Assembly (NCBI GenBank): GCA_900552955.1
Contig: USBO01000091.1
Location: 1 to 7,247, forward strand
Source of the DNA: an uncultured Alistipes sp.
GTDB lineage: Bacteria > Bacteroidota > Bacteroidia > Bacteroidales > Rikenellaceae
Reading direction: 5' to 3'
DNA: 7,247 nt
The notes under the pieces were generated by a model that was given only the letters and a program-made list of their open reading frames with translations, had not been told where the DNA came from and made no database searches. Every line of letters starts with the position of its first letter. Position 1 is the first letter of the stretch. The translations under genes and the position numbers were made by a program. This document shows, piece after piece, positions 1 to 5,596 of the stretch.

Positions 1-738
1 CTCGGGCGTGTCGTCGACGATGATCTCGATGCCCGTGGCCGCCTCCAGCGCGCGGATGTTGCGGCCCTCGCGGCCGATGATGCGGCCCTTGACCTCGTCG
101 CTCTCGATGTTGAAGACCGTCACGGCATTCTCGATGGCCGTTTCGGTCGCAACGCGCTGGATGGAGGTGACGATGATGCGCTTGGCCTCCTTGGTGGCCG
201 TCAGTTTGGCCTCTTCGATCGTCTCGTTGATGTAGGCGGCCGCGTCGCTTTTGGCCTCGGCCTTCATGTTTTCGATCAGAATGTTCTTGGCATCCTCCGA
301 GCTCATGCCCGAGATCTGCTCAAGACGCGTGTTCTGCTCCTTCATCAGGCGGTCGATCTCCTCGGTTTTGTGCTCGAGCAGCTGGCGCTGGGCCTCCATC
401 TGCTCCTTGCGCCGCTCGTTGTCGCGCAGGCGGTTCTCCAACTCGCGCTGCTGATTCTGCAGGTTGGCCTCGATCTGCTTGGCGCGCTGCTCGCTCTGCG
501 ACAGTTTCTGGTTGCGTTCGTTGACCTGACGGTCGTAGTCGCTCTTGAGCTGGATGAACTTCTCCTTGGCCTGGAGAATCTTCTCCTTCTTTATCATTTC
601 GCCTTCGGCCTCCGCCTCCTTGAGGGCGGCCTCACGCTGTGCGCGGATGGTGTTCTTGGTGATGTAGCGCGTCACCAAAACGTAGATCCCGACGCACACA
701 ACGGCCGAAACGACGCTCGATAATACAATGGTCATCAT
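1..738 (-). CDS. rny: Ribonuclease Y, N-terminal part (runs off the left edge)
   Basis: This is a membrane-anchored endoribonuclease that starts bulk mRNA decay. I translated the minus strand from the ATG at 738 and the frame stays open to base 1, giving 246 residues; the family is usually about 510-520, so the catalytic HD domain lies outside the window. Residues ~4-22 form one hydrophobic segment (membrane anchor). Residues ~30-145 are a highly charged Lys/Glu/Gln-rich coiled coil. Residues ~205-246 start the KH RNA-binding domain, with the diagnostic loop GRIIGREGRNIR at 218-229. A second ATG directly follows the first (735), so the start could be one codon later. The gene lies downstream of the 6S RNA and its T-tract; I see no good TAnnTTTG box in the 48-base AT-rich leader, so its promoter is unclear. 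Identity is very secure. Confidence 0.96.
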   Translation of the reverse strand, partial: MMTIVLSSVVSAVVCVGIYVLVTRYITKNTIRAQREAALKEAEAEGEMIKKEKILQAKEKFIQLKSDYDRQVNERNQKLSQSEQRAKQIEANLQNQQRELENRLRDNERRKEQMEAQRQLLEHKTEEIDRLMKEQNTRLEQISGMSSEDAKNILIENMKAEAKSDAAAYINETIEEAKLTATKEAKRIIVTSIQRVATETAIENAVTVFNIESDEVKGRIIGREGRNIRALEAATGIEIIVDDTPE

Positions 739-786
739 GGTTTCGAGTTGTGTTAGTTAATATATGTTAATTAAATCTGTGTACAT

Positions 787-807
787 AAAAAAACCGCATA
801 GAGTTCC
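787..807 (-). terminator. Intrinsic terminator formed by the 6S RNA closing stem
   Basis: The 3' arm of the closing helix (807-794, GC-rich at its base) is followed directly by seven T residues on the minus strand (793-787). The matching 5' arm is ~170 nt upstream at 988-976, so this is a long-range stem and not a compact hairpin. It would separate the zapA/6S transcript from rny, although readthrough into rny cannot be excluded. Confidence 0.6.
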
Positions 808-874
808 TTGCTTCCGTTTGACGAATCTGCCGATAAGTCAAGTGTGGGGGCTTCGGGTTCGCAATCTTCCAACG

Positions 875-900
875 GCACCCCGAAGGATGCACCCCGAAGG
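875..900. repeat. Two tandem 12-bp repeats inside the 6S RNA apical arm
   Basis: The 12-mer GCACCCCGAAGG occurs at 875-886 and again at 889-900, separated by AT, giving a 14-bp period. On the RNA strand each copy carries CTTCGGG, and both can pair with the single CCCGAAG at 857-851. The arm can therefore close in two registers. Confidence 0.85.
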
Positions 901-989
901 GTTAAGGCCTGATTTTGAGACTTTCGCGTAAGTTGACCCCAATGTAAAAAGTGTTCAGTTTCGCAAAGCTTAGAAGGAATCTATGCGGG

Positions 990-1139
990 TAGATCGGTTC
1001 TATGGTATGTAAAAGAACGTTCGTCGTCTCCTCTGCGGAACGGCCTCCGGCTGTCGCGGGTGCCGGAGCGCTCCCCGTCGCCCGGCGGGCGGCGCACCGC
1101 CTCGTTCGTATCGTCCAATCTTCGTGCCCGACGCGCACC
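990..1139. other. zapA-6S intergenic stretch with GC-rich inverted repeats
   Basis: No gene is supported in these 150 bases. A perfect 7-bp inverted repeat (CTCCGGC at 1045-1051, GCCGGAG at 1062-1068) and a 5-bp hairpin (GGCGG at 1088-1092, CCGCC at 1097-1101) are present. Neither is followed by a T-tract on the minus strand, so they are not standard terminators. They may shape the 3' end of zapA mRNA or the processing of a zapA-6S co-transcript. Confidence 0.45.
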
Positions 1140-1436
1140 TCAGCGCAGCGCGTCGAGGTAGCTTTCGACCTCGCCGCCCAGGGCTGCGAGCGTCCGCACG
1201 TCTTCATCCCCCACCTCGCGGCTCCGGGCCAGCGCAAGTTTGGCCACCGCGATCTGGAAAGCGGCCATCGCCAGACAATCCTCCTTGGAAAACCCCTTGA
1301 AGTGCGCCTGTTCGATGCGCGTCACATAGGCATTGAGCTCGCGCTCGGCCAGACGATACAACTCCTCCTTCTCGCCGTCGATCGAAAGCGAATAGGGTTT
1401 CCCGATGATTTTCAGCGTTATGTTCTGCTTGGCCAT
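1140..1436 (-). CDS. zapA: Cell division protein ZapA
   Basis: ZapA binds and cross-links FtsZ protofilaments at the division site. The 98-residue product has the family layout: an N-terminal beta-rich part (MAKQNITLKIIGKPYSLSID, residues 1-20), then E-E-x-Y-R-x-A-E-R-x-L-N at about 23-35, then a long C-terminal helix that dimerises or tetramerises. The length is typical for the family. The first in-frame ATG at 1436 is the natural start and gives the usual short N-terminus. It lies 12 bases after the stop of the upstream coiled-coil gene, so the two are almost certainly co-transcribed, and the probable 6S RNA follows downstream. Identity is secure at family level; FtsZ binding is inferred from the family. 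Confidence 0.92.
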   Translation of the reverse strand: MAKQNITLKIIGKPYSLSIDGEKEELYRLAERELNAYVTRIEQAHFKGFSKEDCLAMAAFQIAVAKLALARSREVGDEDVRTLAALGGEVESYLDALR

Positions 1437-1448
1437 CTGCCGTAGTCG

Positions 1449-1745
1449 TTACTCCTGTTGCCGGTTCAGCAACGCGATGCACCTGTCCACCTCCCGCATC
1501 AAACGGTTGACGCGTGCCCGCGCCCGATCCCGATCGTCAGCGCCGCCGGCGAGCCCCCGGGCCAGCCGCACGCGCGACAGCTCCTCCTCCAGCACACGCA
1601 CACGCTCCTGCAAGGCTCTGTTCTCCTTGCGCAGGGCGTCGCCGTCGGTCTTCAGCCGTCCGCACAGTTCGGTCTGTCTGGCATGTTCGGCCATCAGCCG
1701 ACGCACCTGCGCCGTGAGGTTCGCTATGATCTCCCGAGTCGCCAT
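1449..1745 (-). CDS. Small coiled-coil protein upstream of zapA (possible ZapB analogue)
   Basis: This is a 98-residue protein rich in Arg, Glu and Leu with no Trp, no signal peptide and no membrane segment. Residues ~5-60 show heptad-like spacing of Leu, Val and Ile (ANLTAQVRRLM, GRLKTDGDALRKENRALQ, ERVRVLEEEL), which predicts a long coiled coil. A Gly/Asp-rich break at ~65-72 is followed by a second helix (VNRLMREVDRCIALLNRQQ). It is the first gene of the zapA unit, starting ~30 bases after a clear -7 box, with its stop 12 bases before zapA. Small coiled-coil proteins that work with ZapA (ZapB in gammaproteobacteria) have similar size and composition, so a division role is a reasonable inference. 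I cannot show homology to ZapB, since coiled coils resemble each other by composition. Confidence 0.8.
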   Translation of the reverse strand: MATREIIANLTAQVRRLMAEHARQTELCGRLKTDGDALRKENRALQERVRVLEEELSRVRLARGLAGGADDRDRARARVNRLMREVDRCIALLNRQQE

Positions 1746-1774
1746 GAACGATCGTCGTTACAACATTAACATCC

Positions 1775-1805
1775 CAAAGGTAAAGATTTTTACGGAAAAA
1801 CGAAA
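1775..1805 (-). promoter_or_regulatory. Bacteroidetes-type promoter of the coiled-coil gene-zapA unit
   Basis: On the minus strand TACCTTTG (1782-1775) is a perfect match to the Bacteroidetes -7 box TAnnTTTG. A TTTC (1805-1802) lies at the expected 19-bp spacing and differs from the -33 consensus TTTG by one base. Transcription would start near 1768, leaving a leader of about 22 bases before the ATG at 1745. Confidence 0.7.
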
Positions 1806-1820
1806 AAACGGCCCAAGATA

Positions 1821-1841
1821 TTTTCGAAATCCGTTCGAAAA
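1821..1841. repeat. Perfect 8-bp inverted repeat upstream of the zapA promoter
   Basis: TTTTCGAA (1821-1828) and TTCGAAAA (1834-1841) are exact inverted copies around a 5-base spacer. The site lies ~40-60 bases upstream of the -7 box and ~130 bases after the rimO stop. It could be an operator for the zapA unit or a hairpin in the rimO 3' region. No T-tract directly follows it on the minus strand, which argues against a simple terminator. Confidence 0.5.
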
Positions 1842-1971
1842 CACCTCTCCGGCACTTTTCGGCTCTTCCGCCATCGTTTTGCACCGCCGACAGTCCGGCA
1901 GCGCCCCGCACGTCGCATCGCAACCCCTATCCGCTCAGGCGGTTCCGACCGGCGCAGAGCCGGACATTCCG

Positions 1972-3276
1972 TCACCCCCGCGGCCCGACCAGTTCGCCGT
2001 AGAGGTCGTACTCCTCGGCGGCGGTGATGCGCGCCTCGTAGAAGCAGCCGCGGCGCAGGCGGCGGCCGGCGGCCGGAATCAGCAGCTCCTGATCCACCTC
2101 GGGCGAGTCGTACTGCGTGCGGCAGACGTAATAGTCGCCCTGCCGTGCGTCGACCACCACGCGCTCGGTGCGCCCCACGCGGCGGAGGTTGTTGCCGAGC
2201 GAGATCTCCTTCTGCAACTCCATGACGCGCTCCACGCGCCGCTGCTTCACGGCCTCGGGCACGTCGTCCTTCAGGTGCAGCGCCGAATAGGTCCCCTCCT
2301 CCTCGGAGTAGGCGAAGACGCCCAGCCGGTCGAAGCGCACGTCGGCGACGAACCGCAGCAGCTCGTCGAAATCGGCCTCCGTCTCGCCCGGGTAGCCCAC
2401 GAGCAGCGTCGTACGCAAGGCGATGTCGGGCACGGCCGCCCGCAGCCGCTCGATGAGCCGGTAGGCATCGGCCGTGGTGTGGCGGCGTTTCATGGCCTTG
2501 AGCTGCGCGTCGGAGATATGCTGAAAGGGGATGTCGAGATACTTGCAGATCTTCGGTTCGCGGGCCATCGTCCCGATCACGTCGTCGGGGAAGCCCGTGG
2601 GATAGGCGTAGTGAAGGCGTACCCACTCGATGCCCTCGATGCGGCACAGCTCGGTGAGCAGCTCCGCCAGCCGGCGGCGGCCGTAGAGATCGACGCCGTA
2701 GTAGGTCGTGTCCTGTGCGATGACCATCACCTCGCGCACGCCGCGGGCAGCCAGCCGCCGCGCCTCGTCGAGCACCTGCTCCATGGGCACCGAGACGTGC
2801 GGCCCGCGGATGAGCGGGATGGCGCAGTAGCCGCACTTCCAGTCGCACCCCTCGCCGATCTTGAGGTAGGCATAGTGGCGCGGCGTGGTGAGCACCCGCT
2901 CGGTGGCGAGCTCCGACCGCCATTGGCCGCCCAGCGCCCGCACGACGCCCTCCCAGTCCCTGACACCGAAAAATTCATCGACCTCGGGCAGCTCGGGCCG
3001 CAGCTCGTCGGCATAGCGCTCGGCGAGGCAGCCCACCACGAAGAGGCGGTCGATGCGCCCCGCCTGCTTGGCCGCCGCGGCGCGCAGGATCATGTCGATC
3101 GACTCCTGCTTGGCGTCGCCGATGAAGCCGCAGGTGTTGATGACCACCACGCGGGCGTCGGTGCGGTCGCTGTCCGCCGCCACCACGTAGCCCGCCGCGG
3201 CGAGCTGTGCCATCAGGTGCTCGGAGTCGACCGTATTCTTCGAACAGCCGAGCGTCACGACGTTGATCTTCTTCAT
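1972..3276 (-). CDS. rimO: Ribosomal protein S12 methylthiotransferase RimO
   Basis: RimO is a radical-SAM enzyme with two iron-sulfur clusters. It adds a methylthio group to the conserved aspartate of ribosomal protein S12 (Asp88 in E. coli numbering). The 434-residue product matches the family length. The N-terminal methylthiotransferase domain has the three cluster cysteines at C11 (LGCSKN), C49 (NTCGF) and C83 (VGCLAERY). The radical-SAM motif CxxxCxxC is C144-C148-C151 (GEGCDWKCGYCAIP). A C-terminal TRAM domain spans ~365-434 and carries SPEVDQ at 391-396. LGCSKN-x-VDSE and the TRAM sequence favour RimO over the tRNA enzymes MiaB and MtaB. The start at 3276 gives the standard MKKINVVTLGC N-terminus and lies only 9 bases after the ftsY stop, so both genes form one operon. 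No strong terminator follows. Confidence 0.96.
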   Translation of the reverse strand: MKKINVVTLGCSKNTVDSEHLMAQLAAAGYVVAADSDRTDARVVVINTCGFIGDAKQESIDMILRAAAAKQAGRIDRLFVVGCLAERYADELRPELPEVDEFFGVRDWEGVVRALGGQWRSELATERVLTTPRHYAYLKIGEGCDWKCGYCAIPLIRGPHVSVPMEQVLDEARRLAARGVREVMVIAQDTTYYGVDLYGRRRLAELLTELCRIEGIEWVRLHYAYPTGFPDDVIGTMAREPKICKYLDIPFQHISDAQLKAMKRRHTTADAYRLIERLRAAVPDIALRTTLLVGYPGETEADFDELLRFVADVRFDRLGVFAYSEEEGTYSALHLKDDVPEAVKQRRVERVMELQKEISLGNNLRRVGRTERVVVDARQGDYYVCRTQYDSPEVDQELLIPAAGRRLRRGCFYEARITAAEEYDLYGELVGPRG

Positions 3277-3285
3277 CGCCGCACG

Positions 3286-4320
3286 TTATTTCGTCTCATC
3301 GCCGAACAGCGCCTCGACGAAGGCGTGACGGTCGAAGAGCTGCAACTGGTCGATGCGCTCGCCCACGCCGATGTAGCGCACCGGAATGCGGAACTGGTCG
3401 CTGATGCCGACGACCACGCCGCCTTTGGCCGTGCCGTCGAGCTTGGTGATCGTGAGCGACGTGACCTGCGTGGCCTGCGTGAATTGCCGGGCCTGCTCGA
3501 AGGCGTTCTGGCCCGTCGAACCGTCCAGCACGAGCATCACCTCGTGCGGTGCGCCCGGGATCACTTTGGCCATCACGTTGCGGATCTTGGTCAGTTCGTT
3601 CATCAGCCCCACCTTGTTGTGCAGGCGCCCCGCCGTGTCGATGAGCACCACGTCGGCCTTGTTGGCCACGGCCGAGCGCAGCGTGTCGAAGGCCACCGAC
3701 GCCGGATCGGAACCCATCTCCTGCCGGATCATCGTCGCGCCGGCCCGCTCGGCCCAGACGGCGAGCTGATCGATCGCCGCGGCGCGGAACGTGTCGGCGG
3801 CGCCGATGTAGACCTTGCGGCCCGCAGCGGTGAGTTTGGCCGCCAGCTTGCCGATAGTCGTCGTCTTGCCCGCGCCGTTGACCCCCACGACCATCAGCAC
3901 GTAGGGCACCCCTTCGGGCAGTTCGAGCCCGAAATCGGCGGCCGAGGCGTGCGACTGCTCCATCAGGGCGGCGATCTCGTCGCGCAGGATGCCGCGCAAC
4001 TCGGCGGCGTTCATGTACTTGTCGCGCGCCACGCGCTCCTCGATACGGCGGATGATCCGGACGGTCGTCTCGACCCCTACGTCGGAGGTGATGAGCACCT
4101 CCTCCAGGTCGTCCAGCACCTCGGCGTCGACCGTCGAACGGCCCGCCACGGCGCGCGCCAGCTTCGAGAAAAGGCCCGTCTTGGTGCGTTCCAGACCGGC
4201 GTTGAGCTCCTCGCGCCGCTGTTCGGGCTGCGCCTCGACGGACGCTGCGGCGGAATTCGCGGCGGCAGGCACGGCGGTCGGTTTATCCTCTTTTTTTCTG
4301 AACAGATCGAAAAATCCCAT
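3286..4320 (-). CDS. ftsY: Signal recognition particle receptor FtsY
   Basis: FtsY is the SRP receptor GTPase that docks ribosome-SRP complexes at the inner membrane for co-translational insertion. From the ATG at 4320 it is 344 residues, the short form with a small N-terminal part (MGFFDLFRKKEDKPT, then an Ala-rich stretch to ~35). The N domain spans ~40-125. The G domain follows, with P-loop GVNGAGKTT (146-154), DTFRAAA (176-182), DTAGR (228-232), TKLDG (292-296) and the closing GVGERIDQLQLFD (318-330). The frame is open upstream to an ATG at 4422, but that ATG lies within the predicted -7 box, and MGFFDLF is a typical FtsY beginning, so 4320 is preferred. rimO follows after 9 bases. The ~95-base GC-rich leader contains competing hairpins. 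Identity is very secure. Confidence 0.97.
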   Translation of the reverse strand: MGFFDLFRKKEDKPTAVPAAANSAAASVEAQPEQRREELNAGLERTKTGLFSKLARAVAGRSTVDAEVLDDLEEVLITSDVGVETTVRIIRRIEERVARDKYMNAAELRGILRDEIAALMEQSHASAADFGLELPEGVPYVLMVVGVNGAGKTTTIGKLAAKLTAAGRKVYIGAADTFRAAAIDQLAVWAERAGATMIRQEMGSDPASVAFDTLRSAVANKADVVLIDTAGRLHNKVGLMNELTKIRNVMAKVIPGAPHEVMLVLDGSTGQNAFEQARQFTQATQVTSLTITKLDGTAKGGVVVGISDQFRIPVRYIGVGERIDQLQLFDRHAFVEALFGDETK

Positions 4321-4350
4321 AATGAAATCGGTGTTGACGGGGCTCGCGGC

Positions 4351-4400
4351 GGTTCCCGCACAGACGGAACCCGCGGATTCCGTGCCACGCAGCCGGCACG
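4351..4400 (-). promoter_or_regulatory. Structured ftsY leader with overlapping alternative hairpins
   Basis: Three perfect inverted repeats are packed between the predicted transcription start (~4414) and the ftsY ATG (4320). They are CGTGCC/GGCACG (4381-4386 with 4395-4400), CGGAA/TTCCG (4365-4369 with 4378-4382) and GGTTCC/GGAACC (4351-4356 with 4366-4371). The middle pair shares bases with both others, so they exclude one another. No T-tract follows, so this is not an obvious attenuator. It may be GC-rich leader structure or a regulatory switch. Confidence 0.4.
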
Positions 4401-4419
4401 AGCCGAAATTAATCCTCCG

Positions 4420-4427
4420 CAAAGATA
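4420..4427 (-). promoter_or_regulatory. -7 box of the ftsY-rimO promoter
   Basis: On the minus strand TATCTTTG (4427-4420) is a perfect TAnnTTTG. No TTTG is found at the expected -33 position, where the palindrome at 4428-4451 lies instead. The transcript would start near 4414 and carry a leader of about 95 bases. Confidence 0.65.
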
Positions 4428-4451
4428 ATAACTATTCATAAAAATAGTTAT
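4428..4451. repeat. Palindrome between two divergent promoters (candidate operator)
   Basis: ATAACTATT (4428-4436) and AATAGTTAT (4443-4451) are perfect 9-bp inverted arms around the spacer CATAAA. The palindrome fills almost all of the space between the minus-strand -7 box (4420-4427) and the plus-strand -7 box (4449-4456), overlapping the latter by three bases. A dimeric regulator bound here would cover the -33 regions of both promoters. Confidence 0.6.
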
Positions 4452-4456
4452 ATTTG
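4449..4456 (+). promoter_or_regulatory. -7 box of the secreted-protein gene promoter
   Basis: TATATTTG at 4449-4456 matches TAnnTTTG exactly. Transcription would start near 4463, giving a leader of ~43 bases. No clear -33 TTTG is present. The first two bases of the box belong to the right arm of the adjacent palindrome. Confidence 0.65.
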
Positions 4457-4464
4457 TGAAAAGT

Positions 4465-4487
4465 ATCCTCGCAGGCATGCTGAGGAT
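4465..4487 (+). promoter_or_regulatory. Hairpin at the start of the secreted-protein mRNA leader
   Basis: ATCCTC (4465-4470) pairs with GAGGAT (4482-4487), and inside it GCA (4471-4473) pairs with TGC (4478-4480) around a GGCA loop with one bulged T. This nine-pair stem would sit at the very 5' end of the predicted transcript, where it could stabilise the mRNA or affect initiation. The last bases of the stem overlap the ATG of a seven-codon upstream ORF (4486). Confidence 0.4.
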
Positions 4488-4509
4488 GAAAACCAATGCA
4501 ACCCCATGA
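4486..4509 (+). CDS. Possible 7-codon upstream ORF overlapping the next start
   Basis: ATG at 4486 reads MKTNATP and stops at TGA (4507-4509), which overlaps the ATG of the secreted-protein gene at 4506 as ATGA. Such an overlap permits termination-reinitiation coupling. It is too short to judge by composition and may be chance in an A-rich leader. Confidence 0.25.
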   Translation: MKTNATP

Positions 4510-5381
4510 AAAAAGGACTTATCACCCTGTTGTCTCTCCTGTCGTGCGGTCTCTGGAGCGCGACGGCGCAGGACCTGATCGTCAGGAAGGACGGCACGCG
4601 CGTCGAGGCCAAAGTGCTCGAAATCGGCGAAAAGGAGATCAAATACAAGAAGGCGTCGCACCCCAACGGCCCGACCTACCTGGTATCGGTCGCCAACGTG
4701 GTGTGTATCCGTTTCGAGGACGGCTCGACCGACATCTTCTCGCAGGCGGACTACGACCGTCTGGCAGCCGAGGCGGAGAACCCCGCACCGCAAACGCAGA
4801 CGCTGCCGAGGCGATCCGCTCCGAGTGCCTACGCGGGCCGCTACCAGCCGGGCGACTACTACGACGAAAACGGCGTGCGCGGCATTGTCATCGAGGTCGA
4901 TGCCGACGGACACGGCATCGTGATGTCCATTCCGCAGGCCAACCTGCGCTGGAGCGAATTCAAAAAGAGCGACGCCGAGCGTCTCGGGCTGACCGACCAG
5001 CACGACGGAGCGGTCAATCAGGACGCCTTCGCCCGCATGGCCGCCGAAGGGAAGGTGCGCTGGGAGGACTATCCGGCGTTCAAATGGTGCCGCGACCTCG
5101 GCGAGGGGTGGTATCTGCCCTCCATCAACGAGATGCTGCGCGTGGGACACCTTTATAATAACGGCCGCGTGAAGTTCGACCGCAAGGCCCGCGAGCAATT
5201 CAACGAGCGACTCAAGGAGCACGGCGGCCCGAAGATGGACCGGCTGATGTACTACTTCTCCTCGACCGAAGGCGACAACGCATGGACGGCCATGACGACC
5301 CACATGGGCGTCGAACCGCCCTTCGTCGAGCAGACGTCGAAGAACATCTCGTTCCTCGTCCGCGCCATGCACAAGTTCTGA
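4506..5381 (+). CDS. Secreted two-domain protein with C-terminal DUF1566-like domain, function unknown
   Basis: The 291-residue product begins with a signal peptide: MKK, a hydrophobic stretch at ~4-19, and a likely signal peptidase I cut after ATA (A21). A Cys at position 14 (LLSC) weakly resembles a lipobox but comes too early to be convincing. Residues ~22-80 (DLIVRKDGTRVEAKVLEIG, then VVCIRFEDGSTDIF) form a small beta-rich domain seen at the N-terminus of many Bacteroidetes envelope proteins. A Pro/Gln/Arg linker (~92-110) leads to a C-terminal region (~112-291) with AFKWCRDLGEGWYLPSINEM at 191-210, the pattern of DUF1566/paralogous-domain proteins (WC-x-LG-x-GW-x-LP-x-x-E). It has its own promoter and terminator, so it is monocistronic. 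It lies opposite to both neighbours and separates ftsY from the ribosomal-protein genes. Binding or structural roles are possible; no catalytic residues are recognised. Confidence 0.88.
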   Translation: MKKGLITLLSLLSCGLWSATAQDLIVRKDGTRVEAKVLEIGEKEIKYKKASHPNGPTYLVSVANVVCIRFEDGSTDIFSQADYDRLAAEAENPAPQTQTLPRRSAPSAYAGRYQPGDYYDENGVRGIVIEVDADGHGIVMSIPQANLRWSEFKKSDAERLGLTDQHDGAVNQDAFARMAAEGKVRWEDYPAFKWCRDLGEGWYLPSINEMLRVGHLYNNGRVKFDRKAREQFNERLKEHGGPKMDRLMYYFSSTEGDNAWTAMTTHMGVEPPFVEQTSKNISFLVRAMHKF

Positions 5382-5404
5382 GGCGGCCGCGCCCCCTCGC
5401 ACCG

Positions 5405-5433
5405 AACTCCTCCGCCCGCCGGAGGAGTTTTTT
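5405..5433 (+). terminator. Strong intrinsic terminator of the secreted-protein gene
   Basis: AACTCCTCCG (5405-5414) and CGGAGGAGTT (5420-5429) form a perfect 10-bp stem with a 5-base loop. A six-T tract (5428-5433) begins in the last two stem bases. It lies 23 bases after the stop codon. Confidence 0.92.
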
Positions 5434-5515
5434 CGTTGCCGCGCGTTCCGGCACGCCGCCCCAGCGGCGGAGAAGGCGGGCCGGCACCGCGGGACAGCGG
5501 CGCGGCATCCGCCCG

Positions 5516-5555
5516 AAAACACAAAAGGCACCTCGGTCGAGATGCCTTTTGTGTT
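5516..5555 (-). terminator. Terminator of the rpmB-rpmG-DUF4295 operon
   Basis: AACACAAAAGGCA (5518-5530) and TGCCTTTTGTGTT (5543-5555) are perfect 13-bp inverted arms. CTCG/CGAG adds four inner pairs after one C/A mismatch, around a two-base GT centre. On the minus strand the stem ends in GTGTTTTC, a short T4 tract (5519-5516). It stands 41 bases downstream of the DUF4295 stop and faces the plus-strand terminator at 5405. A further 7-bp inverted repeat (GTTAGGA 5553-5559, TCCTAAC 5570-5576) overlaps it by three bases. Confidence 0.8.
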
Positions 5556-5596
5556 AGGAACGCAACGGCTCCTAACGACGAATTTCCCCGTGCGGA

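Larger units (their letters stand above)
787..989 (-). ncRNA. ssrS: Probable 6S RNA (RNA polymerase-binding regulatory RNA)
   Basis: 6S RNA folds into a long irregular hairpin that mimics an open promoter and sequesters housekeeping RNA polymerase. On the minus strand, CCGCATAGA (988-980) pairs with TCTATGCGG (802-794). After one bulged C, TTCC (979-976) pairs with GGAA (807-804), giving a 13-bp closing helix followed at once by T7 (793-787), so the helix also serves as terminator. Further in, TTTGCGAA (967-960) pairs with TTCGTCAAA (825-817) with one bulged U. TGGGG and CCCCA can pair beyond that, and an apical arm forms around CTTCGGG/CCCGAAG. The ~195-nt length and closing stem, bubble and apical arm layout fit 6S RNA. 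Context agrees: ssrS follows zapA in Escherichia coli, and here the RNA follows zapA. No convincing TAnnTTTG box lies just upstream, so it may be processed from the zapA transcript. I assigned it by structure and context, not by covariance search. Confidence 0.75.

Noticed and set aside
751..775. GTTAAT direct repeats in the rny leader as an operator or replication element
   Set aside because: The copies are six bases long in AT-rich sequence and no further copies are found, so chance is the simpler reading.
990..1030. A promoter for 6S RNA just upstream of its 5' arm (TACCATAG at 1007-1000)
   Set aside because: It matches the TAnnTTTG box poorly and has no -33 element at the expected distance.
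1088..1101. GGCGG/CCGCC hairpin after zapA as a terminator
   Set aside because: No T-tract follows on the minus strand, and the stem has only five pairs.
4321..4422. An upstream ATG that would lengthen FtsY by 34 residues
   Set aside because: The ATG lies within the predicted -7 box and the extension has no FtsY-like content; MGFFDLF at 4320 is a normal family start.
1405..4428. A 1007-codon open frame on the plus strand across zapA, rimO and ftsY
   Set aside because: It is antisense to three firmly identified genes. Its product is Arg/His/Leu/Ala-rich without recognisable motifs, as expected for a shadow frame in GC-rich coding DNA.
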